DNA of 24,597 nt, from the NCBI GenBank assembly GCA_965646165.1, contig CBFFYP010000069.1, forward strand, positions 1-24,597, given 5' to 3'. This DNA comes from MGBC114844 sp910585855. GTDB taxonomy: Bacteria > Bacillota > Clostridia > Lachnospirales > Lachnospiraceae. Every line of letters begins with the position of its first letter. Position 1 is the first letter of the stretch. The notes beneath the pieces are model-generated. The model did no database searches and had not been told where the DNA came from. It was given only the letters and a program-made list of their open reading frames with translations. Position numbers and translations under genes: made by a program. Of the stretch, positions 7,797 through 16,600 are shown piece by piece.

Positions 7797-7915
7797 TGAG
7801 AAGGGGACGCCGAAAGCCAAAGGAAGTGCTATTCCGGGCTCGCTTGCGCTTAGCATTTCCTATTTTCATAGCGGACACATAAGGCACGAAAATACAACAG
7901 TACCGTGCCTAAGTG
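7797..7915 (+). repeat. Structured repeat domain S, copy S1
   Basis: S1 shares a 44-base identical core (7841-7884) with S2 (23158-23201). Flanking parts differ but keep pairing. A GGAA/TTCC hairpin (7822-7825 with 7832-7835) is kept in both. GGCACG (7883-7888) pairs with CGTGCC (7904-7909) here, while in S2 GGTGCT pairs with AGCATC, which is a compensatory change. GGACGCC at 7805-7811 is complementary to GGCGTCC at 8331-8337, the conserved end of R2. This suggests that S1 and R2 form one folded unit of about 540 nt. Confidence 0.7.
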
Positions 7916-8010
7916 CCGACGGGAAATGATGAGGTAGATCTCTTTTTCGCTTTCGATTGTGTATATGTTTTATCGTATTGATACAAACGCTTCGGTTGGA
8001 GTAGTCAGCT
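7916..8010. other. Linker between S1 and R2
   Basis: Ninety-five bases with no gene. CTAAGTGCCGACGGG and AACGCTTCGGTTGG look locally structured but have no second copy in the window. If S1 and R2 are one RNA, this is its variable linker. Confidence 0.3.
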
Positions 8011-8338
8011 AGATTGGGGAAAGGGTGGCGAATGACTGCGTCTTCGGAGAAAAGCTAGAAGGTCTTGGACTTCTGCTTCGAAAACCCAGGATTTTTTGCA
8101 TATCCTGCTTCCATGCAGGGTATGCAAAAAAAGGTGCGTGTTTAGCCCGCTCCCAAGGGAAGGGAGTACTTTTTGGCTGGTGTTATTTTTCCTTATGTTA
8201 GTTTTGTTTTGGTTGCAGTGCGGGCGAATTGCGCACCGGTTCGATCGGCTGGATGTGTTTGGATGCAGAAGTCTTAGAACTTCTTGCTTTTTGGAGACTG
8301 AGCAGTCATTCGCCACCCTTTCCCCAATCTGGCGTCCT
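8011..8338 (+). repeat. Structured dispersed repeat, copy R2 (complete)
   Basis: The only complete copy of R. Its ends are a perfect 29-base inverted repeat, 8011-8039 with 8302-8330. Further helices stack inside: 8052-8060 with 8280-8288 (one mismatch) and 8064-8076 with 8265-8277. The apical part holds the T6-GCATA-TCCTGC hairpin (8092-8131), a GTGC/GCCC-type hairpin near 8134-8148 and GGGCG-AATTG-CGCAC (about 8222-8236). The end GGCGTCC (8331-8337) pairs with 7805-7811. The T-stem-A layout of the main hairpin is not that of an intrinsic terminator. A large structured RNA, a cruciform-forming mobile repeat or a MITE-like element all remain possible; I recognise no named family. Confidence 0.75.
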
Positions 8339-8409
8339 CTTTGTCAACTTTTTTTGCAGTGTATTTTATAACTGGCTGTAAATATATGATATTAAGGAGG
8401 AATTGTAAA

Positions 8410-9867
8410 ATGATACTACAGTCTTTTCTTTTTCCAAATGAAGTTTGCGGGGAATCACGACTTTATTATCGGGTTCTGGGAACTTATAGAGAGGAAGATT
8501 TAGCTTGTAAAGGGAAGAACAGGGTTCGAATTGTACTTGCCCCGGATTCGGTGTTTTCTTCTGATACTTATATGAATCTGATGGATGCAGACAGTTGGAG
8601 AAAGTATACAAAGGTGGAGCAGGTTTATCTTTGTGTTACTGTGGCAGGGAGTGGGAAATTGATTTTGATGGAGATGGGGGAGAAGGGAGAGGAGGATAGA
8701 AAGCGGAGGGAATGGTATTTTTGTGAAAAGGAAGCCAGAACGTATTCTTGGGGAATTTTGGAGGAAGATTTGCGGGGGATGCTTTATTTTCGATTGGAAG
8801 CGGAAACAGAAGTGGTTTTTTATGGAGCTTTTTATTTTAGTGAGGATAGAGTGGAAAGGGATATAAAGATTTCGCTTATTATTTGTACTTATAAACGGGA
8901 GGAGCAGTTAGCCAAAAATTTGGAGCGACTGGGGGAGAGTGATTTTTTTCGGGAGGGTTTTTGGCAGAATAAGAAGTTGTGTATTCGGGTTGTGGATAAT
9001 TCGTCTGAACTAAAAATAAAGGAAGAATGGAAGCGGGAGAATTGGTATTTTTATTCGAATCGAAATACAGGGGGTGCAGGAGGATTTACAAGGGGGATTT
9101 TGGAAACACAGAAGGATCAAGGACGGTTTTTGGCTACGCATATTTTACTTATGGATGATGATGTGGAGTTTCATATAGAAACGTTTTATCGGTTGTTTGC
9201 TTTGCTTTCTTATATAAAAGAGGATTATTTGATGGAGGTAGTTGCCGGACGGATGTTTTGTTTGGATCAGAGGACGGTACAGTATACCGCTTCGGATGTT
9301 TGGAATGGAGGGGTGATACAGCATATAGGGGCTTGTCAGGATATGGTAAAAAGAGAGTTTCTTTATCGGATGAATCAGGAGAGAGGGGAGTATTCCGGCT
9401 GGTGGTTTGCTTGTTTTCCAATGGAGTATACGATAGAAAATCTGCCGATGCCGTTTTTTCTGCATTGTGATGATGTGGAATATGGGCTTCGGCATGGAGG
9501 GCAGCCAATTATACTAAACGGGATACAGGTTTGGCATGAGAGAAGCCTTTCTCGGCAGTCGGCAGTGATTCATTATTATGATGTAAGAAATGCAGCATTT
9601 ACAAATGCACGGATTGGTTATGCAAAACAATATTTGTTAAAGTGCTGGTTTTTAGAATTTTTGGGGAATATTCGGCATGGACAATGGCAGCGGGAATATA
9701 TGAAACTGCTTGCAATAGAAGATTATCAGAAAGGAGAGGATTGGCTTTATCAAATAGATTCGGAGAAAAATCATCAGAGGATTTGTTTGGAAGCAAGGCG
9801 GAAGGTGTCTGTTTTTTTTGTGTTAAAAAAGGAAATTTGGGTTTGGATAAAAGTTTTTTGCAGATAG
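8410..9867 (+). CDS. GlfT2-like galactofuranosyltransferase (short form)
   Basis: A 485-residue protein from the ATG at 8410, chosen for the AAGGAGG 9 bases upstream; an in-frame TTG further upstream lies in repeat DNA and lacks an RBS. It has an N-terminal beta-sandwich (1-150) as in GlfT2, then a GT-A domain: SLIICTYKREE (155-165), VVDNSS (194-199), NRNTGGAGGFTRG (217-229), metal-binding MDDDVEF (248-254), catalytic-region CDDVEYG (353-359) and VWHE (374-377). The triplet DDD, the second DD and the His match the catalytic pattern known for mycobacterial GlfT2. Compared with its neighbour (600 residues) it stops after the WLYQ segment and lacks about 100 C-terminal residues. It probably adds galactofuranose. 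Confidence 0.82.
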   Translation: MILQSFLFPNEVCGESRLYYRVLGTYREEDLACKGKNRVRIVLAPDSVFSSDTYMNLMDADSWRKYTKVEQVYLCVTVAGSGKLILMEMGEKGEEDRKRREWYFCEKEARTYSWGILEEDLRGMLYFRLEAETEVVFYGAFYFSEDRVERDIKISLIICTYKREEQLAKNLERLGESDFFREGFWQNKKLCIRVVDNSSELKIKEEWKRENWYFYSNRNTGGAGGFTRGILETQKDQGRFLATHILLMDDDVEFHIETFYRLFALLSYIKEDYLMEVVAGRMFCLDQRTVQYTASDVWNGGVIQHIGACQDMVKREFLYRMNQERGEYSGWWFACFPMEYTIENLPMPFFLHCDDVEYGLRHGGQPIILNGIQVWHERSLSRQSAVIHYYDVRNAAFTNARIGYAKQYLLKCWFLEFLGNIRHGQWQREYMKLLAIEDYQKGEDWLYQIDSEKNHQRICLEARRKVSVFFVLKKEIWVWIKVFCR

Positions 9868-9919
9868 AAGAAATTGTAAAATTAGAAAAAATTGTGAGAT
9901 AAAGGAGTGGAGGATAGAA

Positions 9920-11722
9920 ATGGTAATTCAAAATTTTATTTTTCCTTCTGTGGAAACCAGTACGGAAGAGGAGTTATATTTTAGAACAGTTGGAGAGGTA
10001 GAGTATACTTTGTCACAGAACAAAATATTGCTGAAGGAGAAGGCATGTTTATATTTTGATACTTATTTTAATAGTTTGTCAATTGGAAAATGGAAGAAGT
10101 ATACAAAGGTAAAACATGTTTTTGTAAATTTAAAGATAAAAGGAAAGGCTAAAATACGTTTGATTCGGAAAGAGAGAATAGGGGAGGAAGTGCAAAGCCA
10201 TTTTTTAAATGAATCTATTTTAGAATCGGCGGGAGAGGAAGTTACCTTAAAATTTGAAGACAGTAATACAAATGGAATTTATTCTGTTGATATTGTTGCA
10301 CTTGAGGATACGGAATTTTATGGAGGATTTTATTGGACGGATCAGGATGCAGATAGATTTGCAAAAATTGCTTTGAATATTTGTACATTTCGGCGTGAGA
10401 AGTTTGTAGAGAAGAATATGGGATTGATTGAGGAGAAGTTATGGGGAATCGATTTTTGCAGTAATTATAAGATATTTCGAAAAAACCTTCATATATTTTT
10501 GATTGATAATGCCAGTACATTAGAAAAAAATAAATTTAATACCGATTATATTTATTTGATTCAGAATAAAAATGTAGGCGGTGCAGGCGGATTTACCCGT
10601 GGCTTAATAGAAATAAAAAAATTACAGAAAGAGGAAGGTTATACTCATGCACTTCTTATGGATGATGATATAGTGATTGAAGTAGAATCTCTTTTTCGGA
10701 CATGGGTATTGTTGTCTCTTTTGAAAGAGGAATATAAAAAAGCATTTATTGGCGGTGCTATGCTTCGTTTGGATAAAGCTTATATACAAGTAGAGTCAGG
10801 GGCATTGTGGGATCGTGGATATTTGGTCAGCAGAAAGAGTGGATTAGATTTACGTTCAGTTGAGGCTTGTTTATATAATGAAACGGAGGAGAAGGTGGAT
10901 TATTGTGCATGGTGGTATTGTGCTGTTCCTTTGGAAATTGTTACAGAAAATAACCTTCCTTTGCCTATTTTTATTCGTGGAGATGATGTGGAATATGGTT
11001 TAAGAAATATAAAGAAGGTTATTTTGATGAATGGGATTTGTGTATGGCATGAGCCGTTTGAAAATAAGTATTCTTCTTCTATGTTTTATTATATATTAAG
11101 AAATCGGTTAATTGATAATGCAATTCATCATATTGCTTTGGATAAAAAAGAATTTATTAAAGTGATGGAAAAACAGGTTCGAGTGGAATTGTATTTATAT
11201 CGTTATAAAAATGCACGGCTTTTGATGAGAGGAGTAATGGATTTTTATAAAGGAATTGATTGGTTAAAGGAACAGGATGGGGAGAAACTTCATAAGTGGA
11301 TTATGAATGAAGGATATAAAATGCAGTATATTGAAGAATTAGAAGAAGGTTTTGATTATCCTTCTTATAAAAATGCTTTGGGGGAAAAGGTAAAAACTTC
11401 ACTTGGGCATCGAATCATAAGAAGAGTTACGATAAATGGAACGTTTTTAAAGCCAAAATGTAAAGTGGCTGTTACTTCTGTAGCAGATGGAAAACATAGT
11501 AATGTATATCGGGCAGAGAAAGTCATTAATTATGATAAGGTAAGTCAAAAGGGATTTATTACAAAACGTGATGTAAAAGAAGCGAAAGCGTGTGAAAGAT
11601 TATTAAAAAGAGTGATTGCTGCTACAAACCAATATTATGATAAGGTGAATGAGGAATATGCAGAGCGTGGAAAAGAGTTGATGCAAAGTGAATTTTGGAA
11701 ACATTATTTAGGGATTTTATAG
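9920..11722 (+). CDS. GlfT2-like galactofuranosyltransferase (full length)
   Basis: A 600-residue paralogue of the preceding gene, with a strong GGAGTGGAGG upstream. Same plan: N-terminal beta domain beginning IQNFIFPSVET, GT-A core with ALNICTFRREKF, FLIDNAS, NKNVGGAGGFTRG, LLMDDDIVIE, FIRGDDVEYG and VWHEP, then a long helical C-terminal region (about 430-600) that in GlfT2 helps build the oligomer and acceptor groove. All catalytic features are present. Two adjacent GlfT2-like enzymes suggest alternating or successive galactofuranose linkages. UDP-galactofuranose needs a UDP-galactopyranose mutase (glf), which is not in this window. Confidence 0.85.
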   Translation: MVIQNFIFPSVETSTEEELYFRTVGEVEYTLSQNKILLKEKACLYFDTYFNSLSIGKWKKYTKVKHVFVNLKIKGKAKIRLIRKERIGEEVQSHFLNESILESAGEEVTLKFEDSNTNGIYSVDIVALEDTEFYGGFYWTDQDADRFAKIALNICTFRREKFVEKNMGLIEEKLWGIDFCSNYKIFRKNLHIFLIDNASTLEKNKFNTDYIYLIQNKNVGGAGGFTRGLIEIKKLQKEEGYTHALLMDDDIVIEVESLFRTWVLLSLLKEEYKKAFIGGAMLRLDKAYIQVESGALWDRGYLVSRKSGLDLRSVEACLYNETEEKVDYCAWWYCAVPLEIVTENNLPLPIFIRGDDVEYGLRNIKKVILMNGICVWHEPFENKYSSSMFYYILRNRLIDNAIHHIALDKKEFIKVMEKQVRVELYLYRYKNARLLMRGVMDFYKGIDWLKEQDGEKLHKWIMNEGYKMQYIEELEEGFDYPSYKNALGEKVKTSLGHRIIRRVTINGTFLKPKCKVAVTSVADGKHSNVYRAEKVINYDKVSQKGFITKRDVKEAKACERLLKRVIAATNQYYDKVNEEYAERGKELMQSEFWKHYLGIL

Positions 11723-11738
11723 AGGATGGAAGAAAAAA

Positions 11739-13253
11739 ATGGACGAATATAAGCAGATAAATAAAGAAAAATCGATTGAAATGATTACTTCTATTTATAG
11801 TTATATAGATGCCATAACAAAGATAAAAGAACATATATTACTAATAATTGCAGTAAAAGATACAGTGGGAATGATGCTTTCGGCTGATCTAGCAGAAAAG
11901 ATATATTCTCTTGGAATGAAAACGAATTTATGTGCGCAGCATTGGCATAGTTATATTGCAGTGATTAATAAAGGAAAAGTAATGACTGATAATTTATCAG
12001 AAGGAGAAGAGAGTTTATCTTATGATACTGTGTTAGATGGAGTGAATCTTTCTGTATTCAGCAGTATTTATAAAAAAGAAAATATGGCACGGATTGTATT
12101 AAATGGAATAGATTATGCAGTAAACAGCCGTGGGTTAAATTTTGTAATATATGATTGGGAGAGTGGGAAAGTAATCGATTCGGTATGTTTTGATACACAT
12201 ATCAGTTATTTTACCTGCAGCAGACGCAGTGAGAAAGTTTATGGCAGTATTTTAGAGATAGAAAAGCAAGTATTTCAGCTGCAAAGACGGATAGAGAGAA
12301 TGTCGGATGTATTGAATAAGATGGATTTTTTTCTTAGAACAAATATGGAGAAAGAACAAATGATTTTATGGCAATGTTATCGAAATTCGGAGGAAGAAGA
12401 CAGGGAAGCGAAAAAACGATTTTTTCGTTTACTGCCAAAGGCAACTGGCGTGTTAAGGAAAATGCAGCTTGCCGGAAATATTTTACTTCAAAATTTTGAT
12501 AGAATATGCAGGGAAAATCATATTGTATATTGGCTTGGTTTTGGTACTTTACTTGGAGCAATTCGCCATAAGGGATTTATACCATGGGATGATGATACAG
12601 ATGTATGCATGATGCGGGATCAGTTAGAAAAATTAAAAAAAGTAATGGAGAATGAGGAAGATTTTGTAATAAAAGATTTTTATTTTTTAGAGGATATAGA
12701 AGTTCCAAATATAAATCATTGTCTGCAGTTTCATTTTAAATCCGACGGAATTTTATGTTGTTTGGATATTTTTCCTTATGACTATTGTTTTGATATTTCA
12801 GAAGAAATAATACAAAATAGAATTTTATTAAAAAGACAATTAAGTAAATTAGCAGTAGAGATTAATCATAAATTAAGAAGGGAAAATAGAACAAAAGAGG
12901 AATATGAACAAGCTTATAGAGAGTTATTTGAAGAATTTTATCGAAAGGAAAGAAAAGAATTTGGAATCACAAATAAAGAAAATGGAAGTTATATGATATG
13001 GGCGATTGATAATTTAATCTATGCCCCGGCAGATCGATCAAATAGAAGGTTAGATGAGATGTTTCCATTAGAAAAAGTGATATTTGAGGAATATAGTTAT
13101 TGTGCTCCGCATGAAGCGGAAAAGTATGCAAATCAAGTATATCAAAATATTTATACTATTCCAGATGATCTTATCAGTCATCGGCATTTTGAATTAGATG
13201 GTCAGCAACAAGAAAAGCTGGAAAAGATACTAATAAAGTATAAAGTGGAATAG
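11739..13253 (+). CDS. ILEI-like domain fused to LicD-family phosphotransferase
   Basis: A 504-residue, two-domain protein. Residues about 30-155 resemble the ILEI/PANDER-type domain: HILLIIAVKDT, SYIAVINKGK, RIVLNGIDYAVNSRGLNFVI and VIDSVCFDTH. A coiled-coil-like linker follows (165-215). The LicD domain starts near 262 with YWLGFGTLLGAIRHKGF and PWDDDTDV (282-289), the family's nucleotidyltransferase-like active site. LicD proteins transfer phosphocholine or another phospho-alcohol from its CDP form to glycans. The next two genes, a LicC-LicA fusion and a TarI/IspD-like enzyme, would supply CDP-linked donors. No signal peptide is seen, so it probably acts at the cytoplasmic face. The role of the ILEI-like domain in bacteria is unclear. 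Confidence 0.82.
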   Translation: MDEYKQINKEKSIEMITSIYSYIDAITKIKEHILLIIAVKDTVGMMLSADLAEKIYSLGMKTNLCAQHWHSYIAVINKGKVMTDNLSEGEESLSYDTVLDGVNLSVFSSIYKKENMARIVLNGIDYAVNSRGLNFVIYDWESGKVIDSVCFDTHISYFTCSRRSEKVYGSILEIEKQVFQLQRRIERMSDVLNKMDFFLRTNMEKEQMILWQCYRNSEEEDREAKKRFFRLLPKATGVLRKMQLAGNILLQNFDRICRENHIVYWLGFGTLLGAIRHKGFIPWDDDTDVCMMRDQLEKLKKVMENEEDFVIKDFYFLEDIEVPNINHCLQFHFKSDGILCCLDIFPYDYCFDISEEIIQNRILLKRQLSKLAVEINHKLRRENRTKEEYEQAYRELFEEFYRKERKEFGITNKENGSYMIWAIDNLIYAPADRSNRRLDEMFPLEKVIFEEYSYCAPHEAEKYANQVYQNIYTIPDDLISHRHFELDGQQQEKLEKILIKYKVE

Positions 13254-13264
13254 GAGAAGGTATT

Positions 13265-14857
13265 ATGAAGAAAAATGCAATTATTTTGGCAGCCGGCAGG
13301 TCAAATCGGTTTGCTCCTTTTACCTATGAAAAACCAAAAGGGTTGTTTCGTATAAAAAAACAAGTTTTGATTGAGCGGCAGATTGAACAGCTTTTGGAGG
13401 CTGGTGTAAAAGAAATTTATATAGTAGTTGGATTTATGAAAGAAAAATTTTTTTATTTAGAGCAGAAATATAAAGAGGTAAATTTAATTATAAACAATAC
13501 GTATGGAATTCATAAAGGAAATTTATATTCTCTTTTTTGTTCAAAGGAATACTTGAGTAATAGTTATATTTGCTGTGCAGATCACTATTTTATAATAAAT
13601 CCATTTATAGAAGAGGAAATGAATTCTTACCGGGCGATTGAGTATCGTAAGGAAAGATTTAGGGAATTTGCAGTGACTGTCAGTAATGCAGATGTAATTA
13701 CATCTTTAAAAGTTGGAGGGGAAGATTCTTGGATTATGGCAGGACATGCCTATTTTGATCAGGAATTTAGCCGTGTATTTGTGAAATTGATGGAAGCAGA
13801 AATAAACAATTTCGGAATAGCAGATATGTTTTGGGAAGAGTTTTACGGAAGTCATCAAAAGGAATTAACACTTTATGCAAAACGTTATTACAATAAAGAA
13901 ATATTAGAGTTTGAATCGGTAGAAGACTTAAAAAATTTTGATCAGGATTTTTTAATGAATATAGATTCCTTTATTGTAAGTAATATTTGTTCCATATTGA
14001 AATGTGATCCGAATGATATTTTAAATATAGAGGTAATCCAAAAAGGTCTTACGAATGTTAATTTTAAATTTATGGTAAATAATATTTATTATGTATATCG
14101 TCATCCGGGAGGAACATCTGCAAATTTGGTAAATCGTGAAACGGAAGTTTGGGCACAAGAAAAGGCAAAAGAGATTGGAATTGATCGATCTGTAATTTAT
14201 ATTGATTTAGCAGGATGGAAATTATCTTATTATATAGAGGATATCATTCCATGTGATTTTGAAAATACGAAACATTTAAAAAAGGTTATGAATGATTTAA
14301 GGGTGCTGCATCGTATAAACAGGAAAGAATGGGAGGGGAAGATAAAGGTTTTTGATACCTATAAAGAAGCGATGCATTTACTAAATCTTGCTTCTGCTTC
14401 AAAGGGAGATTTAAATACAGAATTTTCTGATTTGATAAGTAAAGTATCAAAGTTAAATGATTATCTGACATTAGATGGGTTTGAAAAGGTGTGGTGTCAT
14501 AATGATACATATGAACCTAATTTTTTAATAACAGAAAAGGATGAGTTCTATTTAATTGATTGGGAATATTCAGGAATCAATGATCCTGCTCATGATTTAG
14601 GCAGTATTTTAAGCAGGCGAAATTTATCTGAAAGTGAAATAAAAAAGATTTTAGAAGAATATTTTGAACGAGAATTAACACCGAAAGAATATCAGCATTA
14701 TACGGCATATATTGTATTATCGGGGTTTTATTGGTTTTGTTGGGGATTGTATAAGGGAAGTGTTGGGGATGATGATGGATTCTTTTTTCTTCCGGCGTAT
14801 CGGAATTGTATTCGTTTGGTAGATCGTGCGCTTCAAAGTTATGAGAGAAAAAATTAG
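13265..14857 (+). CDS. LicC-LicA fusion: CTP:phosphocholine cytidylyltransferase and choline kinase
   Basis: A 530-residue bifunctional enzyme. The N-terminal nucleotidyltransferase (1-230) has IILAAGRSNRFAPFT (6-20), KPKGLF (23-28) and CADHYFI (104-110), as in LicC. The C-terminal part (240-530) is a choline/ethanolamine kinase of the APH fold: GLTNVNFKF (261-269), YYVYRHPGG (275-283), catalytic WCHNDTYEPNFL (410-421) and metal-binding LIDWEYSG (430-437). It would phosphorylate choline and activate it to CDP-choline for the LicD protein encoded just upstream. In Haemophilus and pneumococci these activities are separate genes. The choline importer LicB is not visible here. Ethanolamine or another amino-alcohol is a possible alternative substrate. 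Confidence 0.88.
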   Translation: MKKNAIILAAGRSNRFAPFTYEKPKGLFRIKKQVLIERQIEQLLEAGVKEIYIVVGFMKEKFFYLEQKYKEVNLIINNTYGIHKGNLYSLFCSKEYLSNSYICCADHYFIINPFIEEEMNSYRAIEYRKERFREFAVTVSNADVITSLKVGGEDSWIMAGHAYFDQEFSRVFVKLMEAEINNFGIADMFWEEFYGSHQKELTLYAKRYYNKEILEFESVEDLKNFDQDFLMNIDSFIVSNICSILKCDPNDILNIEVIQKGLTNVNFKFMVNNIYYVYRHPGGTSANLVNRETEVWAQEKAKEIGIDRSVIYIDLAGWKLSYYIEDIIPCDFENTKHLKKVMNDLRVLHRINRKEWEGKIKVFDTYKEAMHLLNLASASKGDLNTEFSDLISKVSKLNDYLTLDGFEKVWCHNDTYEPNFLITEKDEFYLIDWEYSGINDPAHDLGSILSRRNLSESEIKKILEEYFERELTPKEYQHYTAYIVLSGFYWFCWGLYKGSVGDDDGFFFLPAYRNCIRLVDRALQSYERKN

Positions 14858-14868
14858 GAGGAAACAGA

Positions 14869-15585
14869 ATGAATATAGCAATTATTTTGGCAGGGGGAGT
14901 AGGAAGCCGATGTGGGAAAGATAAACCAAAACAATTTATAGAAGTATTAGGAAAACCAATTCTTGTCTATACGATAGAAGCTTTTCAAAAACATAGTGAA
15001 ATTGATGCAATAGAGGTAGTATGCATTGAGCAATATATGGAATATTTGGATGAATTGATTTTAAAATATAATCTTTCAAAAGTAAAATGGGTTGTAAAAG
15101 GCGGAGATACATTTCAAAATTCTGTGATAAATGGAGTATTTTATTTAAAAGATAAAGTAAGACCAGATGATATTGTATTAATTCATTATGGAGCATCTCC
15201 TTTTGTCAGTGAAGAGATTATCACAGATGGGATATTGGTTTGTAGAGAAAAGGGAAATTCTTCCTCTGCGACACCATGTTATCTGCTGCTAGGAAATAAT
15301 GAGGAGGGTTTACAGTCAACACAATGGGTTGACAGAGATAAAATTATGCAGCTAAATAGTCCTCAATGCTTTCAATTTCGTTATGTATATCAGCTTTATC
15401 AGGAAGCGATAGAAAAAGAAATTTTAAATCAGGTAGAGCCGCATACTACGAGTTTGATGTATAAAATGGGACAAACTATATATTTTTCAAAGGGAAATCA
15501 AACAAATATAAAGATTACTACAAAAGAGGATTTGGAATTATTTGAAGGATATGTTTTAAAGAAAAATAGAGATAAGAATTTATAG
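14869..15585 (+). CDS. TarI/IspD-like cytidylyltransferase with altered active-site motif
   Basis: A 238-residue enzyme with a perfect AGGAGG 7 bases upstream. The N-terminal CTP-binding loop IILAGGVGSRCGKDKPKQF (5-23) and the late KITTKEDLELFEG segment are those of the IspD/TarI family, which activate methylerythritol phosphate or ribitol 5-phosphate. The usual HDA-x-RPF motif is changed to HYGASPF (106-112), so the Asp and Arg of that motif are missing. No TarJ reductase is adjacent. Sitting between LicC-LicA and a glycosyltransferase in a locus with LicD, it more likely activates a polyol or other alcohol phosphate for the glycan than serves isoprenoid synthesis. Confidence 0.8.
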   Translation: MNIAIILAGGVGSRCGKDKPKQFIEVLGKPILVYTIEAFQKHSEIDAIEVVCIEQYMEYLDELILKYNLSKVKWVVKGGDTFQNSVINGVFYLKDKVRPDDIVLIHYGASPFVSEEIITDGILVCREKGNSSSATPCYLLLGNNEEGLQSTQWVDRDKIMQLNSPQCFQFRYVYQLYQEAIEKEILNQVEPHTTSLMYKMGQTIYFSKGNQTNIKITTKEDLELFEGYVLKKNRDKNL

Positions 15586-15622
15586 ATTGATAATAAGGTG
15601 GTTACAAAGGAGAGAATACCAG

Positions 15623-16600
15623 ATGAAGCCAATACTGTATATAGTAATTCCATGTTATAACGAGGAAAAAGTGCTTCCTATTACAAGTAAGATATTTTTA
15701 GATAAATTAAAAGAGTTGATAGAAAAAGAGCTTATTCATGAAAATAGCCGTATTTTATTTGTAAATGATGGAAGTAAAGATCAGACATGGGAGATTATCT
15801 GTAAATTAGCAGAAGAAGAAAGTTTCTTTATGGGGATTAGTCAAAGCCGTAACAGAGGACATCAAAATGCAGTCCTTGCCGGACTGATGGAGGCAAAAGA
15901 TCAGTGCGATATTACGATATCTATTGATTGTGACGGGCAGGATGATATTATGGCGATGAATCGGATGGTAGAGGAGTATTTGGAAGGTGCAGAAATTGTA
16001 TATGGAGTGAGGAGCAAGCGGGCAACTGATACATTTTTTAAACGGGTTACTGCAGAAGGATTTTATAAGTTATTGAATTGGATGGGAGCAGAGGTTGTTT
16101 TTAATCATGCGGATTATCGGTTAATCAGCAGCAGAGTATTAAAAGAATTTGCAGAGTTTAAGGAAGTAAATATTTTTTTAAGAGGGATGATTCCTCTTGT
16201 TGGATTTAAAAGTACATGTGTGTATTATGAAAGATTGGAACGGATGGCAGGGAAAAGTCATTATCCGTTAAAAAAGATGCTGGCACTTGCTTTTGATGGA
16301 ATTACTAGTCTAAGTATTAAGCCAATTCGAATGATTACCGGGATAGGAATTTTTGTATCATTTTGCAGTTTTATTGGTGTAATTTGGTCTGTTGTAATTC
16401 AGATATTGGGAAAAACGGTCGCAGGGTGGGCAAGTATGACAAGTATAATATGCTTTATTGGAGGAATTCAACTGATTTGTCTTGGAGTTTTGGGGGAATA
16501 TATTGGAAAGATTTATTTAGAAACAAAAGCCAGACCACGTTATATTATTAGTGAAAGAACAAAGGAAAAGCAGGGGGATTCAAAATGTCTGAACGAATGA
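15623..16600 (+). CDS. Polyprenyl-phosphate glycosyltransferase (GtrB/DPM type GT2)
   Basis: A 325-residue enzyme from the ATG at 15623, preferred because AAAGGAGAG lies 9 bases upstream; a TTG at 15587 is in frame but less likely. The GT-A domain has YIVIPCYNEE (6-15), LFVNDGSKDQTWE (45-57), SRNRGHQNAVLAG (75-87) and DCDGQDD (102-108). Two membrane helices near the C-terminus (about 235-265 and 275-300) place it in the GtrB class. Such enzymes load a hexose or similar sugar on undecaprenyl phosphate at the cytoplasmic face, for use by membrane GT-C enzymes outside. The overlapping downstream gene encodes just such a GT-C protein. Confidence 0.88.
   Translation: MKPILYIVIPCYNEEKVLPITSKIFLDKLKELIEKELIHENSRILFVNDGSKDQTWEIICKLAEEESFFMGISQSRNRGHQNAVLAGLMEAKDQCDITISIDCDGQDDIMAMNRMVEEYLEGAEIVYGVRSKRATDTFFKRVTAEGFYKLLNWMGAEVVFNHADYRLISSRVLKEFAEFKEVNIFLRGMIPLVGFKSTCVYYERLERMAGKSHYPLKKMLALAFDGITSLSIKPIRMITGIGIFVSFCSFIGVIWSVVIQILGKTVAGWASMTSIICFIGGIQLICLGVLGEYIGKIYLETKARPRYIISERTKEKQGDSKCLNE

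Noticed and set aside
8092..8131. Long hairpin in R2 (also in R1 and R3) as an intrinsic terminator
   Set aside because: The order is T run, stem, A run on both strands, which is the reverse of what termination needs.
8005..8371. Open frames on both strands across R2
   Set aside because: They follow the inverted repeat; conservation between copies is of base pairing, not of codons.
9145..9508. Overlapping minus-strand open frames inside the first GlfT2-like gene
   Set aside because: Antisense shadows of a gene with clear catalytic motifs; no RBS.
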